From the NCBI GenBank assembly GCA_947252455.1, contig CAMXVQ010000005.1:1-40750 (forward strand): a DNA stretch of 40,750 nucleotides. Reading direction: 5' to 3'. The first letter of the stretch is position 1; each line of letters begins with the position of its first letter. A program made the position numbers and the translations under genes. The notes under the pieces were generated by a model. The model was given only the letters and a program-made list of their open reading frames with translations, ran no database searches and was not told where the DNA came from. Source of the DNA: an uncultured Atopobium sp. Lineage in GTDB: Bacteria; Actinomycetota; Coriobacteriia; Coriobacteriales; Atopobiaceae. Positions 33,283 to 40,750 of the stretch are shown here, one piece after another.

Positions 33283-33924
33283 ATGGAATTTGACAGCAAA
33301 CGTTTTACGATTATTGATCATCCACTCGTACAGCATAAATTGCATCTTCTTCGCGATGAAAATACGTCAACCAAACAATTTCGTGAGCTGGTAAGTGAGC
33401 TTGCTATTTTTGAAGGCTATGAAGCTATGCGCGATTTTCCTTTGGAAGACGTCGACGTTAAAACTCCATTAGAAGTTGCTCACTGTAAAAAGATTTCGGG
33501 CAAAAAAGTTGCCATTATTCCAATTTTACGTGCTGGTTTGGGCATGGTTGATGGTATTTTGCAACTTACTCCGTCTGCACGCGTTGGGCATGTTGGTATG
33601 TATAGAGACCCCGATACACATGAGCCTCATCAGTATTATTGCAAGTTCCCCGAGGATATCGAAAATCGTACCTGCTTAGTGGTTGATCCTATGCTTGCAA
33701 CTGGAGGTTCTCTTACTGCTGCTATTCATTTTCTGCGTGAGGCAGGTGTAAAGGATATTCGTGCGCTCACCTTGGTGTCTGCACCTGAAGGTGTTAAAGC
33801 AACGCTCGACTTTGATAAGGACGTCCGCCTGTTTACGTGCGCTCTTGATCGCGAGCTTAATGAGCACGCCTATATTCTTCCTGGTCTGGGCGATGCGGGC
33901 GATCGTATTTACGGAACTAAATAA
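33283..33924 (+). CDS. upp: uracil phosphoribosyltransferase
   Basis: Upp converts uracil and PRPP to UMP in pyrimidine salvage. It has 213 residues. IIPILRAGLGMVDG binds the base region, VVDPMLATGGS is the PRPP loop, and the C-terminal GLGDAGDRIYGT is the uracil-binding hood. The ATG at 33283 begins MEFDSKRFTIIDHPL, where family members align, and AGAAAGGAC lies upstream; the longer frame adds 16 unrelated residues. It sits just before the ATP synthase operon, as in Bacillus and related genomes. Confidence 0.95.
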   Translation: MEFDSKRFTIIDHPLVQHKLHLLRDENTSTKQFRELVSELAIFEGYEAMRDFPLEDVDVKTPLEVAHCKKISGKKVAIIPILRAGLGMVDGILQLTPSARVGHVGMYRDPDTHEPHQYYCKFPEDIENRTCLVVDPMLATGGSLTAAIHFLREAGVKDIRALTLVSAPEGVKATLDFDKDVRLFTCALDRELNEHAYILPGLGDAGDRIYGTK

Positions 33925-34266
33925 AAGAGCACAGCGCACGTTGTATATTGTTTTGCTGACATCTATCGTGTTGTGTTTTAATGCGCCAATACACTCGTCT
34001 GTGCGCTTTACCTGCTCATTTAAGTCAAATGAGTAACATTTGAAGTATACCTATAATGCATATGTCATTATAGGTATACGTGTATATGTGCACATTTTGT
34101 ATCAAATGCGTGATGATGCTTTCAGGTAATGGACAAGCTTAAGAGATAAGACTAGACTTTCTAAACTTGGTTAAGGAAATTGGTTCTTGCCATATGTATT
34201 TGTGCTTTGCACAGCTGTATACTAGTGTGCATTACGCCTAAGTATTGCATAAGGGAAAGACCAAAT
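33925..34266. other. intergenic region between upp and the ATP synthase operon
   Basis: No gene is visible. It contains a cluster of hairpins (34015-34079, listed separately) and, downstream, TATACT at 34218-34223 that may be the atp promoter -10 with no clear -35. A small TGTGC-TTT-GCACA repeat lies near 34201. The stretch 34080-34200 shows nothing I can name. Confidence 0.5.
34015..34079 (+). terminator. overlapping hairpins after upp
   Basis: GTATACCTATAATG (34045-34058) and CATTATAGGTATAC (34066-34079) are a perfect 14-bp stem with a 7-base loop. Just upstream, CTCATTT (34015-34021) can pair with AAATGAG (34027-34033), while CAAATG (34026-34031) can instead pair with CATTTG (34037-34042). 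The two upstream stems share bases and cannot form together. The large stem has no U-run, so it may be a terminator, a processing site or a protein site. Confidence 0.5.
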
Positions 34267-34599
34267 ATGGATGAGTTTACAACAATTTTAGTGGGCTTTA
34301 TATGGTCGGTTGTGGTTACTCTTTCGTCCCTTATCGTGGTTGAAATATGTTATCGGTCTACGCGTGATGTAAAAACGCGAAGCGCATGGGCTTTTGGTAG
34401 TACTATAGTTTCATTCGTATTGCTTGTTATAAGCATGATTATTGTGTACATGTATGAGTTAGCATCGGCATTTTATTTTGGTGTCGCACTTGTATGTGGC
34501 TTTGTAGTATGTTGGTTTATTGAGACAATGTATGTATGTTGTAGGTTTAAACATACGCAGGTAAAAGGAAAAGGGGTGAACAATGAATCCGCTGTCTAA
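34267..34599 (+). CDS. small membrane protein in atpI position
   Basis: The protein has 110 residues and about three membrane helices (residues 6-27, 42-66 and 72-92). It lies directly before atpB and overlaps it by 17 bases, the place of AtpI, an assembly helper of the c-ring in many ATP synthases. Sequence similarity to AtpI is weak to my eye, as usual for this family, so the name rests on position and topology. It ends in a basic tail (FKHTQVKGKG). The ATG at 34267 follows AAGGGA by about 10 bases. Confidence 0.65.
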   Translation: MDEFTTILVGFIWSVVVTLSSLIVVEICYRSTRDVKTRSAWAFGSTIVSFVLLVISMIIVYMYELASAFYFGVALVCGFVVCWFIETMYVCCRFKHTQVKGKGVNNESAV

Positions 34600-35383
34600 C
34601 TTATCGGAAGCTATGGATGAGCTTATTAACAGTTTTATGGCTCAGACGGTTTTTGGTTCAAGTTCATGGGGTATGACGCAGTACATTTTTTGGATGTTTG
34701 TTGCAATCATCGTCTATGTTGTTGTTATATTTCAGTTTAAAAAACGTCAAGCGGAGAGTTTTGTTCCTCACGGTTGGTTTGTAAATCTTGTTGAGCTCGC
34801 TATTGACTTTGTTAGAAATGACATGTGCAAAAGTGTGCTAGGCGCAACGTGGAAAAAACACTTTCCTTTTCTTGCAACAGTTTTTTTCTTTGTGTTATTT
34901 AATAATTTGATGGGTCTTATTCCTGGGTGTAAACCTGGAACGGGGACTATGGGTGTAACAATTGCTGTCGCAACCTGCTCGTTTTGCTATTTTGTTGTAG
35001 TTGGTTGTAAACTTAAAGGAGTATGGGGTTACATCAAAAGCCTGGCTCCCGAAGGAGTTGCGCTTCCTTTACAGCTGCTTTTAGGCATAATCGAAGCTTT
35101 CTCTACGTTTTTACGTCTTATTACCTTGGCTGTTCGTTTATTTTGTAATATGTTTGCAGGACACGTTGTTATGGGTACGTTTGCAGTGCTTGCCGCGCTG
35201 TTTGTTGAGCCCATGCTGCAAGATGTTACCGTTCAAACAATGGCAAATGCTTCAACATCAATTTTTTGGGTTGGGGTGTTGTTAGCTATATATATGGTTG
35301 AAATACTTGTTGCAGTAATTCAAGCATATGTATTTACGCTGCTTTCTACCGTCTATATTCAATTGGTAGAATCCGAGCATTAG
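34583..35383 (+). CDS. atpB: F1Fo ATP synthase subunit a
   Basis: Subunit a forms the half-channels that carry protons to the c-ring. It is 266 residues with five or six membrane helices. The essential Arg185 is in TLAVRLFCNMFAGH, and LFNNLMGLIPG is the conserved helix before it. The C-terminal helix region ILVAVIQAYVFTLLSTVYI is also typical. AAAAGGGGTG precedes the ATG. Second gene of the operon; the overlap with the gene before suggests coupled translation. Confidence 0.94.
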   Translation: MNPLSNLSEAMDELINSFMAQTVFGSSSWGMTQYIFWMFVAIIVYVVVIFQFKKRQAESFVPHGWFVNLVELAIDFVRNDMCKSVLGATWKKHFPFLATVFFFVLFNNLMGLIPGCKPGTGTMGVTIAVATCSFCYFVVVGCKLKGVWGYIKSLAPEGVALPLQLLLGIIEAFSTFLRLITLAVRLFCNMFAGHVVMGTFAVLAALFVEPMLQDVTVQTMANASTSIFWVGVLLAIYMVEILVAVIQAYVFTLLSTVYIQLVESEH

Positions 35384-35469
35384 TCGGGCATTACATATTG
35401 GCGCGCTTTGTTGTGCGCGTCGATTGATGTGGACTCGTTCATAAAAGAACGAATGAAAAAGGAGGAACT

Positions 35470-35664
35470 GTGGGTATTTTCGGATATGCAGTATGTGTTT
35501 TGGCAGCTGCAGGAGGAATCGGTTTGGCAGCATCAAGTGCAATGAAATCTATGGCTCGCCAACCAGAAGTACAGGGTCGTCTGTTTACCACCTTCATTCT
35601 TGCGTCTGCATTTATTGAAGCATTGGCACTGATCGGCTTTGTTGTAACTCTTATTGTTAAATAA
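35470..35664 (+). CDS. atpE: F1Fo ATP synthase subunit c
   Basis: Subunit c forms the rotating membrane ring. It is 64 residues with two helices and the polar loop Arg30-Gln31-Pro32. The ion-binding carboxylate is Glu50 in FIEALALIGF. Na+-type rings have Ser or Thr right after the Glu and a Gln in helix 1; here Ala follows and helix 1 has no suitable Gln, which points to proton coupling (inference). The GTG start at 35470 follows AGGAGG by 5 bases. It is short for the family (usually 70-85) because helix 1 begins directly. Confidence 0.93.
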   Translation: MGIFGYAVCVLAAAGGIGLAASSAMKSMARQPEVQGRLFTTFILASAFIEALALIGFVVTLIVK

Positions 35665-35677
35665 GGATGTACCAAGA

Positions 35678-36316
35678 ATGTCAGGTAAAGGCATGAAATT
35701 ATACAATCACTCGTTGATTACCAAAACTGCAGGTACCACTGTTTCGATGATGCTTGGAGCTTCGGTGTGCGGCGCAACTTCTGCGCTTGCAACCACACCT
35801 GGTGGAGCGGATATCCTTCTGCCTAAGCCTGCAGAATTTTTGCCGGCACTTGCAGCTTTCTTAGTAATTTGGTTTGTTATGGCTCGTTTTGCATGGCCTT
35901 CTATCGTAAAAATGATGGAAAAGCGCGAGCTCAAAATTAAAGGTGATCTTGATAGCGCCGAACAGGCAAAGCTTAAAGCAGAGCAAGATCGTAAAGAAAG
36001 CGCTAAAACAATCGGCGATGCACAAATTAAAGCTGCCGAAATTATTGCAACAGCAAAGCGTGAAGCTGAGCAAGAGCGCGAGCACATTCTTGCCGATGCG
36101 CAGCGTAATGCTTCGGGTCTTATCGAAAAAGCACGTGATGCAATTACCACGGAGCGTCATAAGGCAATGATTGAGCTTTCTGGCTTTGTTGTTGATTTGT
36201 CGGTAGAAATTGCAGGCAAAATTATTGGAAACAGTTTAAGTGAAGTACAGCAACGAGATCTTGCAGAACATTACCTCCATGAGGTAGGTGCAAAACATGA
36301 CGAAGAGCAAGCATAG
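35678..36316 (+). CDS. atpF: F1Fo ATP synthase subunit b with N-terminal signal-like extension
   Basis: Subunit b is the peripheral stalk that stops F1 from turning. It has 212 residues. The usual membrane helix is at about 54-72 and precedes a long charged coiled coil (80-190). In front is an extra 45 or so residues with a positively charged start (MKLYNHSLITK), a hydrophobic stretch (about 20-34) and TSALA, which reads like a signal peptide with cleavage after Ala38. Ordinary b subunits lack this. The ATG at 35678 follows AAGGATG; ATG 35693 (residue 6) is an alternative. Stop overlaps the atpH start region. Confidence 0.92.
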   Translation: MSGKGMKLYNHSLITKTAGTTVSMMLGASVCGATSALATTPGGADILLPKPAEFLPALAAFLVIWFVMARFAWPSIVKMMEKRELKIKGDLDSAEQAKLKAEQDRKESAKTIGDAQIKAAEIIATAKREAEQEREHILADAQRNASGLIEKARDAITTERHKAMIELSGFVVDLSVEIAGKIIGNSLSEVQQRDLAEHYLHEVGAKHDEEQA

Positions 36317-36770
36317 CGACGAGCGCAAATCTGAGGAATACGCGCGCGCATTGATGGATGCTGCACAAAAGGAGGGTCGCGTAAATGATGACCTGGTGCA
36401 GTGGAAGCATGCTGCTAAGTTTTCTTCGGAGGTTTTTGAAACTATTCGTGCAATGTACGATGCAGATGATCTTGGTTTGGTAACTAATGTCCAAAACGTG
36501 TATAAGCATATTTTGGATACGCATGACAATACGGTTTTTGTTACGGTTATCACCGCTGTTGCTTTGGATGACGAACTCCGCAACAAGGTTTGTGACTATA
36601 TGTCCAAGCTTGTAAAAGCCCCTGTTTTCCTCGTAGAACGTGTTGATAAATCCATTATTGGTGGTCTTATCGTTGAGGTAAAGGGTAATCGCTATGATGC
36701 GTCTGTTCGTTCTCAGCTTGCAACTATTAGAAAGAAACTTTCTCAAACGTACACGGGAAGTGAGATGTAA
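36297..36770 (+). CDS. atpH: F1Fo ATP synthase subunit delta
   Basis: Delta (OSCP) caps F1 and links it to subunit b. It is 157 residues, a little short of the usual 175-180. SEEYARALMDAAQKEG near the start and DKSIIGGLIVEVKGNRYDASV near the end match the family, the second being the most conserved delta segment. The ATG at 36297 overlaps the end of atpF by 20 bases, and the stop overlaps atpA by one base (TAATG). Conservation in the middle is low, as usual for delta. Confidence 0.9.
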   Translation: MTKSKHSDERKSEEYARALMDAAQKEGRVNDDLVQWKHAAKFSSEVFETIRAMYDADDLGLVTNVQNVYKHILDTHDNTVFVTVITAVALDDELRNKVCDYMSKLVKAPVFLVERVDKSIIGGLIVEVKGNRYDASVRSQLATIRKKLSQTYTGSEM

Positions 36771-38425
36771 TGACTGACAAAATAAGTTCAGACCTTATAA
36801 TTGACGGGCTTCGTCGTCAACTCTCACAAATTAATGCAACCGTAGATCGCCAACAGGCATCAGTTGTTACCGAGGTCGGCGATGGTATTGCTCATATCTC
36901 GGGTCTTAAAGCGGCTATGGCAGGCGAACTGTTGCAGTTTACCAGCTCATCCTCAGGCAAAAGCGTGTATGGTCTTGCACAAAACCTAGACGAAGACGAA
37001 ATTGGAGCCGTTTTATTTGGCGACGTTAACTCAATTCGTGAAGGTGACGAGTGCCGTACTACAGGACACGTTATGTCTATTCCCGTTGGCCGCGCTATGC
37101 TTGGTCGCGTGGTTAACCCGCTTGGTGTTCCTATCGATGGTTTGGGCGCAATTCCAACTACGCATGAACGCCCTATTGAATTTAAAGCACCAGGAATTAT
37201 GGAACGCCAGCCTGTTTGCGAACCAGTACAAACGGGTCTTTTGGCAATTGATGCTATGGTTCCAATTGGTCGAGGCCAGCGTGAGCTTATCATTGGTGAT
37301 AGAAAAACGGGTAAAACAGCTATTGCTATTGATGCAATTGTTAACCAGCTCAACACCGATATGATTTGCATTTATGTTGCTATTGGCCAAAAAGCATCAA
37401 CTGTTGCTTCTATTCGCGAGACGCTTCATCAAAAAGGTGTTCTTGATAAAACAATTATCGTTGCAGCTACTGCAGCCGATTCGGCTCCTTTGCAATATAT
37501 TGCTCCTATGTCGGGAGCTGCTATCGGTGAGTACTTTATGTATAACGATGTAAACGGTAATCCTGCAGATGAAAACCACCCTGGTGGTCATGTGCTTGTT
37601 GTGTATGACGACCTGTCAAAGCAAGCTGTTGCATATAGACAAATGTCATTAACGTTGCATCGTCCACCTGGACGCGAGGCATATCCTGGTGATATTTTTT
37701 ATCTTCACTCTCGTCTGCTTGAGCGTGCGTGCAAGCTCAGCGATGCACGTGGTGCAGGTTCGCTTACAGCGCTTCCTATTATCGAGACACAAGAGGGCGA
37801 CGTTTCGGCTTATATTCCAACCAACGTTATTTCTATTACCGATGGTCAGATTTATTTGCAGTCTAACCTCTTCTTCCAGGGACAGCGTCCTGCTGTAGAT
37901 GTTGGAATTTCCGTTTCTCGTGTAGGTGGAGCTGCACAAATTAAGTCTATGAAGCAAGTTGCAGGTACGCTTCGTCTTGATTTGGCAAGTTATCGTGAAA
38001 AGCAAGCATTCTCGCAGTTTGGTTCCGATTTGGACGCTACCACACAGTATCAGCTTACTCATGGTGCGCACATGACCGAAATGCTTAAGCAACCTCGTTA
38101 TCATGCACTTGAGGTAGCAGATCAAGTTCTTACCATTTATGCCGCTAAGGAAGATTTCCTCGATGATATTGACCTTGCTCATGTTCCTCTCTTCAGAGAT
38201 GAGCTGGCAAAGTTTATGAAGCTTGAGCATGACGATATTCGTCAAAAAGTTGTTGCGCAAAAGATCGACGATGCGCTTGCAGCACAGATTAAAGCTGCGC
38301 TCAAAGAGTTTAAAGCACAGTTTATACTCAAACATCCAAATAAAGAGGTTTCGGTAGACGTTATGGAGCAGGCAGAATATACAGCTCAAGCCGAAGAAGC
38401 CGAGCAAAGCGCAGAGCAGGAGTAG
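36770..38425 (+). CDS. atpA: F1Fo ATP synthase subunit alpha
   Basis: Alpha is the regulatory nucleotide-binding subunit of F1. It is 551 residues, slightly long. The P-loop GDRKTGKT is at 176-183, preceded by PIGRGQRELIIG. The segment VGISVSRVGGAAQIKSMK and the arginine-finger region SVSRVGG are intact. The extra length is a hydrophilic acidic tail (ending AEEAEQSAEQE). The ATG at 36770 overlaps the atpH stop by one base, so the two are translationally coupled. Confidence 0.97.
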   Translation: MTDKISSDLIIDGLRRQLSQINATVDRQQASVVTEVGDGIAHISGLKAAMAGELLQFTSSSSGKSVYGLAQNLDEDEIGAVLFGDVNSIREGDECRTTGHVMSIPVGRAMLGRVVNPLGVPIDGLGAIPTTHERPIEFKAPGIMERQPVCEPVQTGLLAIDAMVPIGRGQRELIIGDRKTGKTAIAIDAIVNQLNTDMICIYVAIGQKASTVASIRETLHQKGVLDKTIIVAATAADSAPLQYIAPMSGAAIGEYFMYNDVNGNPADENHPGGHVLVVYDDLSKQAVAYRQMSLTLHRPPGREAYPGDIFYLHSRLLERACKLSDARGAGSLTALPIIETQEGDVSAYIPTNVISITDGQIYLQSNLFFQGQRPAVDVGISVSRVGGAAQIKSMKQVAGTLRLDLASYREKQAFSQFGSDLDATTQYQLTHGAHMTEMLKQPRYHALEVADQVLTIYAAKEDFLDDIDLAHVPLFRDELAKFMKLEHDDIRQKVVAQKIDDALAAQIKAALKEFKAQFILKHPNKEVSVDVMEQAEYTAQAEEAEQSAEQE

Positions 38426-38431
38426 CGTCTT

Positions 38432-39346
38432 ATGGCAAATCTTCGTGAGTTACAAAGACGTATGAATTCGATTACGTCGACCATGCAGATTACGCGCACA
38501 ATGTCGATGATTTCAACGGCGCGCATTCAGCATGCGCTTGCAAATGCCGAGGCTGCAGCTGCATATAAAGACGCTATTACTAATATGCTATCTCATGTTG
38601 CATGCGCTCATTTTGATACCTCGCAGCCGCTGTTGGCTACTCATGAAGAAGAAAAGAATGTTCTTTTTATTCTTATAGCATCTGATCGTGGTTTGGCTGG
38701 AGGCTTTAATTTACAACTTCAGCATGAAGTTGAGCATCGTATGAAGGCTCTCCATGCAAAAGGGATTGGTACGTCACTTATTACGTGTGGTAGAAAGCCA
38801 ACCGAGTACTTTACATTTCGCGGTGTTAAGCCCGATGTTTCCTTTGTAGGAATTTCGTCCGAGCCAACAAGCGATGAGGCCGATCGTATTGCCTCGTTTG
38901 TTATGAATGGCTATACAGAGCAAAGCATAGATCGTGTTATGCTTATGTATTGGCATGCTAAAAACCGTGTAGACCAGGTACCTGTGTATGAGGAGCTTTT
39001 GCCAGTAAGCCGTGAACGTTTGCGCATGCCTAATAACCCTCGTGTCGAAAAGGCTGTATCTACCGTAAAGCCGCAGGCGTATACCATGTATGATTTTGAG
39101 CCGTCAGCACAAGTTGTACTTCATGATTTGATGCCGGCATATCTTAAAACGGTTATCTTTCATGCATTACTTGATAGCGCCGCTGCCGAACACGGTGCCA
39201 GACGTCGAGCTATGCAATCGGCTACAGATAGTGCTCAAGATATGCTTAACAGCTTGTCACGCACGTATAATCGTGAGCGCCAAGGAGCTATTACTACTGA
39301 GCTCAATGAAATTATCGGTGGTGCTTCCGCATTGGAGGACAACTAA
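38432..39346 (+). CDS. atpG: F1Fo ATP synthase subunit gamma
   Basis: Gamma is the central shaft that turns inside the alpha-beta ring. It is 304 residues. The N-terminal helix (LRELQRRMNSITSTMQITRTM) and the C-terminal helix (SATDSAQDMLNSLSRTYNRERQGAITTELNEIIGGASAL) are the two parts of the rotating coiled coil, split here only for description. ASDRGLAGGFN is the conserved middle motif. Starts 7 bases after the atpA stop, with AGGAG upstream. The stop overlaps atpD by one base. Confidence 0.95.
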   Translation: MANLRELQRRMNSITSTMQITRTMSMISTARIQHALANAEAAAAYKDAITNMLSHVACAHFDTSQPLLATHEEEKNVLFILIASDRGLAGGFNLQLQHEVEHRMKALHAKGIGTSLITCGRKPTEYFTFRGVKPDVSFVGISSEPTSDEADRIASFVMNGYTEQSIDRVMLMYWHAKNRVDQVPVYEELLPVSRERLRMPNNPRVEKAVSTVKPQAYTMYDFEPSAQVVLHDLMPAYLKTVIFHALLDSAAAEHGARRRAMQSATDSAQDMLNSLSRTYNRERQGAITTELNEIIGGASALEDN

Positions 39347-40750
39347 TGGAACAAGTTATGAATGATGAACATACGCTTTTAGAGAATGCTGCGCGTAATC
39401 AACATAACCGTAGTGTTGGTGAAGGTGTTATTGTTCGTATTGTAGGGCCTGTTGTAGATGTTAAGTTCTCAAAAGAGCTCCCTAACATTTATACAGCACT
39501 TAAAGTTGACGCCCAAACGCCACAAGGTCGTGTCAAAACCATTTTGGAAGTGGAATCGCAGCTTCCTGGAGGCGTAGTGCGCACGGTTGCCATGTCGTCT
39601 ACCGACGGTTTACAACGTGGTCTTAAAGTGCGTGATACAGGTCATCCTATGATGATGCCTGTGGGTAAGTCTACATTGGGTCGTGTATGGAACGTTATGG
39701 GCGAGCCAGTTGATGGTAAAGACATTCCTTCCGATGTTGATTATTATCCTATTCATCATCCAGCTCCTGCATTTGATGAGTTAACTACTCAAACCGAAAT
39801 TTTTGAAACGGGCATTAAGTCCATCGACTTACTTGAACCTTATGTTCGTGGTGGAAAGACTGGTTTGTTTGGCGGTGCTGGTGTTGGCAAAACCGTTTTA
39901 ATTCAGGAATTAATTAATAACCTTGCTCAAGAGCATGGCGGTACGTCGGTATTTACCGGTGTTGGTGAGCGTACTCGTGAGGGTACCGACCTCTATCTAG
40001 AAATGACTGAATCGGGCGTTATTAATAAAACCTGTTTGGTCTATGGACAGATGAATGAGCCACCTGGAGCTCGTTTACGCGTTGGTCTTGCAGGCCTTAC
40101 AACTGCAGAATATTTCCGCGATCAAGGTCAAGATGTTCTGCTCTTTATTGATAATATCTTCCGCTTTTCTCAAGCTGGATCAGAAGTTTCTGCATTGTTA
40201 GGGCGTATGCCTTCTGCAGTAGGTTATCAGCCTACGCTTGCTACCGAGATGGGAGACCTTCAAGAGCGCATTACCTCAACAAAAGAAGGTTCCATTACAT
40301 CGGTACAGGCTGTATATGTTCCTGCTGACGACTTAACCGACCCTGCACCTGCAACAACGTTTACGCACCTCGATGCAACAACCGTTTTGTCACGTTCCAT
40401 TACCGAGCTTGGTATTTACCCAGCTGTAGATCCACTTGCCAGCTCATCTTCGGCACTTGATCCATCCATTGTTGGTGAGGAACACTATCGTGTCGCTATG
40501 GCTGTACAAGAGATCTTGCAGCAGTATTCAGATTTGCAAGATATTATTGCAATTTTGGGTATGGATGAATTGTCCGAAGAACAGCAACTCGTTGTTGCAC
40601 GTGCTCGTAAAATTCAGCAGTTCCTGTCGCAATCATTCCATGTCGCAGAGAAGTTTACTGGCAATCCTGGACAATATGTTTCGGTAAAGGACACTGTTCG
40701 TTCATTTGCTGCAATTATTGATGGTGAATGTGACGACTTGCCCGAGCAAG
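39346..40750 (+). CDS. atpD: F1Fo ATP synthase subunit beta (cut by right edge)
   Basis: Beta is the catalytic subunit of F1. The frame runs from the ATG at 39346 (GGAGG 6 bases before it, one base overlap with the atpG stop) to the window edge, 468 codons, so only the last few residues are missing. GGAGVGKT is the P-loop. VGERTREG and DVLLFIDNIFRFSQAGSEVS hold the catalytic Glu and Walker B Asp, and PSAVGYQPTLATEMG follows. About 20 extra residues precede the usual start, with a second ATG at 39358. atpC should follow outside the window. Confidence 0.96.
   Translation, partial: MEQVMNDEHTLLENAARNQHNRSVGEGVIVRIVGPVVDVKFSKELPNIYTALKVDAQTPQGRVKTILEVESQLPGGVVRTVAMSSTDGLQRGLKVRDTGHPMMMPVGKSTLGRVWNVMGEPVDGKDIPSDVDYYPIHHPAPAFDELTTQTEIFETGIKSIDLLEPYVRGGKTGLFGGAGVGKTVLIQELINNLAQEHGGTSVFTGVGERTREGTDLYLEMTESGVINKTCLVYGQMNEPPGARLRVGLAGLTTAEYFRDQGQDVLLFIDNIFRFSQAGSEVSALLGRMPSAVGYQPTLATEMGDLQERITSTKEGSITSVQAVYVPADDLTDPAPATTFTHLDATTVLSRSITELGIYPAVDPLASSSSALDPSIVGEEHYRVAMAVQEILQQYSDLQDIIAILGMDELSEEQQLVVARARKIQQFLSQSFHVAEKFTGNPGQYVSVKDTVRSFAAIIDGECDDLPEQ

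Noticed and set aside
37649..38407. 252-residue ORF antisense to atpA
   Set aside because: It has no ribosome binding site or recognisable domain and lies wholly opposite conserved atpA sequence.

Overview
The window is ordinary chromosomal DNA, packed almost end to end with housekeeping genes. I see no insertion sequence, prophage, integrase, CRISPR array, rRNA or tRNA. The best guess for the source is a low- to moderate-GC actinobacterium of the class Coriobacteriia (Atopobium/Lancefieldella-like). This rests on a dnaK-grpE-dnaJ-hspR heat-shock operon (HspR rather than HrcA), the actinobacterial runs tilS-hpt-ftsH-folE-folP-folK and rpmE-prfA-prmC-tsaC-rpiB-upp-atp, and a base composition well below Streptomyces or Mycobacterium. 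The taxonomic call is inference from gene order and style, not from a database match.

Layout. 1-4400: the 3' end of purD, then three leftward genes: a Y-family DNA polymerase with LexA-like boxes upstream, an RlmI-type rRNA methyltransferase and a YfcE-type phosphodiesterase. 4400-13260: a protein quality-control block with dnaK-grpE-dnaJ-hspR, clpB, an unknown tail-anchored protein and an Hsp20 gene. The dnaK, clpB and hsp20 promoters share one sequence element (CTA-N13-TAGAT) that is not the textbook HAIR or CIRCE site and is probably the local HspR operator. 13500-17850: tilS-hpt-ftsH operon. 18000-21050: a class I aminotransferase, a YcdX-like PHP phosphatase and a leftward exonuclease III gene.

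21235-23937: folate genes, with folE, a fused folP-folK and a degenerate protein resembling the C-terminal half of biotin-protein ligase. 23950-27143: a P-type Mg2+ ATPase preceded by a structured leader and a 60-residue Cys/His-rich ORF that overlaps its start. 27222-28985: leftward panC then coaX, which make pantothenate and phosphorylate it toward coenzyme A. 29351-33924: rpmE (bL31 with a long Ala/Lys tail), prfA, a fused prmC-tsaC, rpiB and upp. 34267 to the right edge: the F1Fo ATP synthase operon atpI-B-E-F-H-A-G-D, with atpD running off the window.

The genes group into translation quality and termination (tilS, rpmE, prfA, prmC-tsaC, rlmI), protein folding and turnover (dnaK system, clpB, hsp20, ftsH), cofactor and nucleotide supply (fol genes, panC, coaX, purD, hpt, upp, rpiB), DNA repair (Y-family polymerase, exonuclease III) and energy (ATP synthase). 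The unusual material lies in fusions, extensions and leader regions rather than in a recognisable new multi-gene system.
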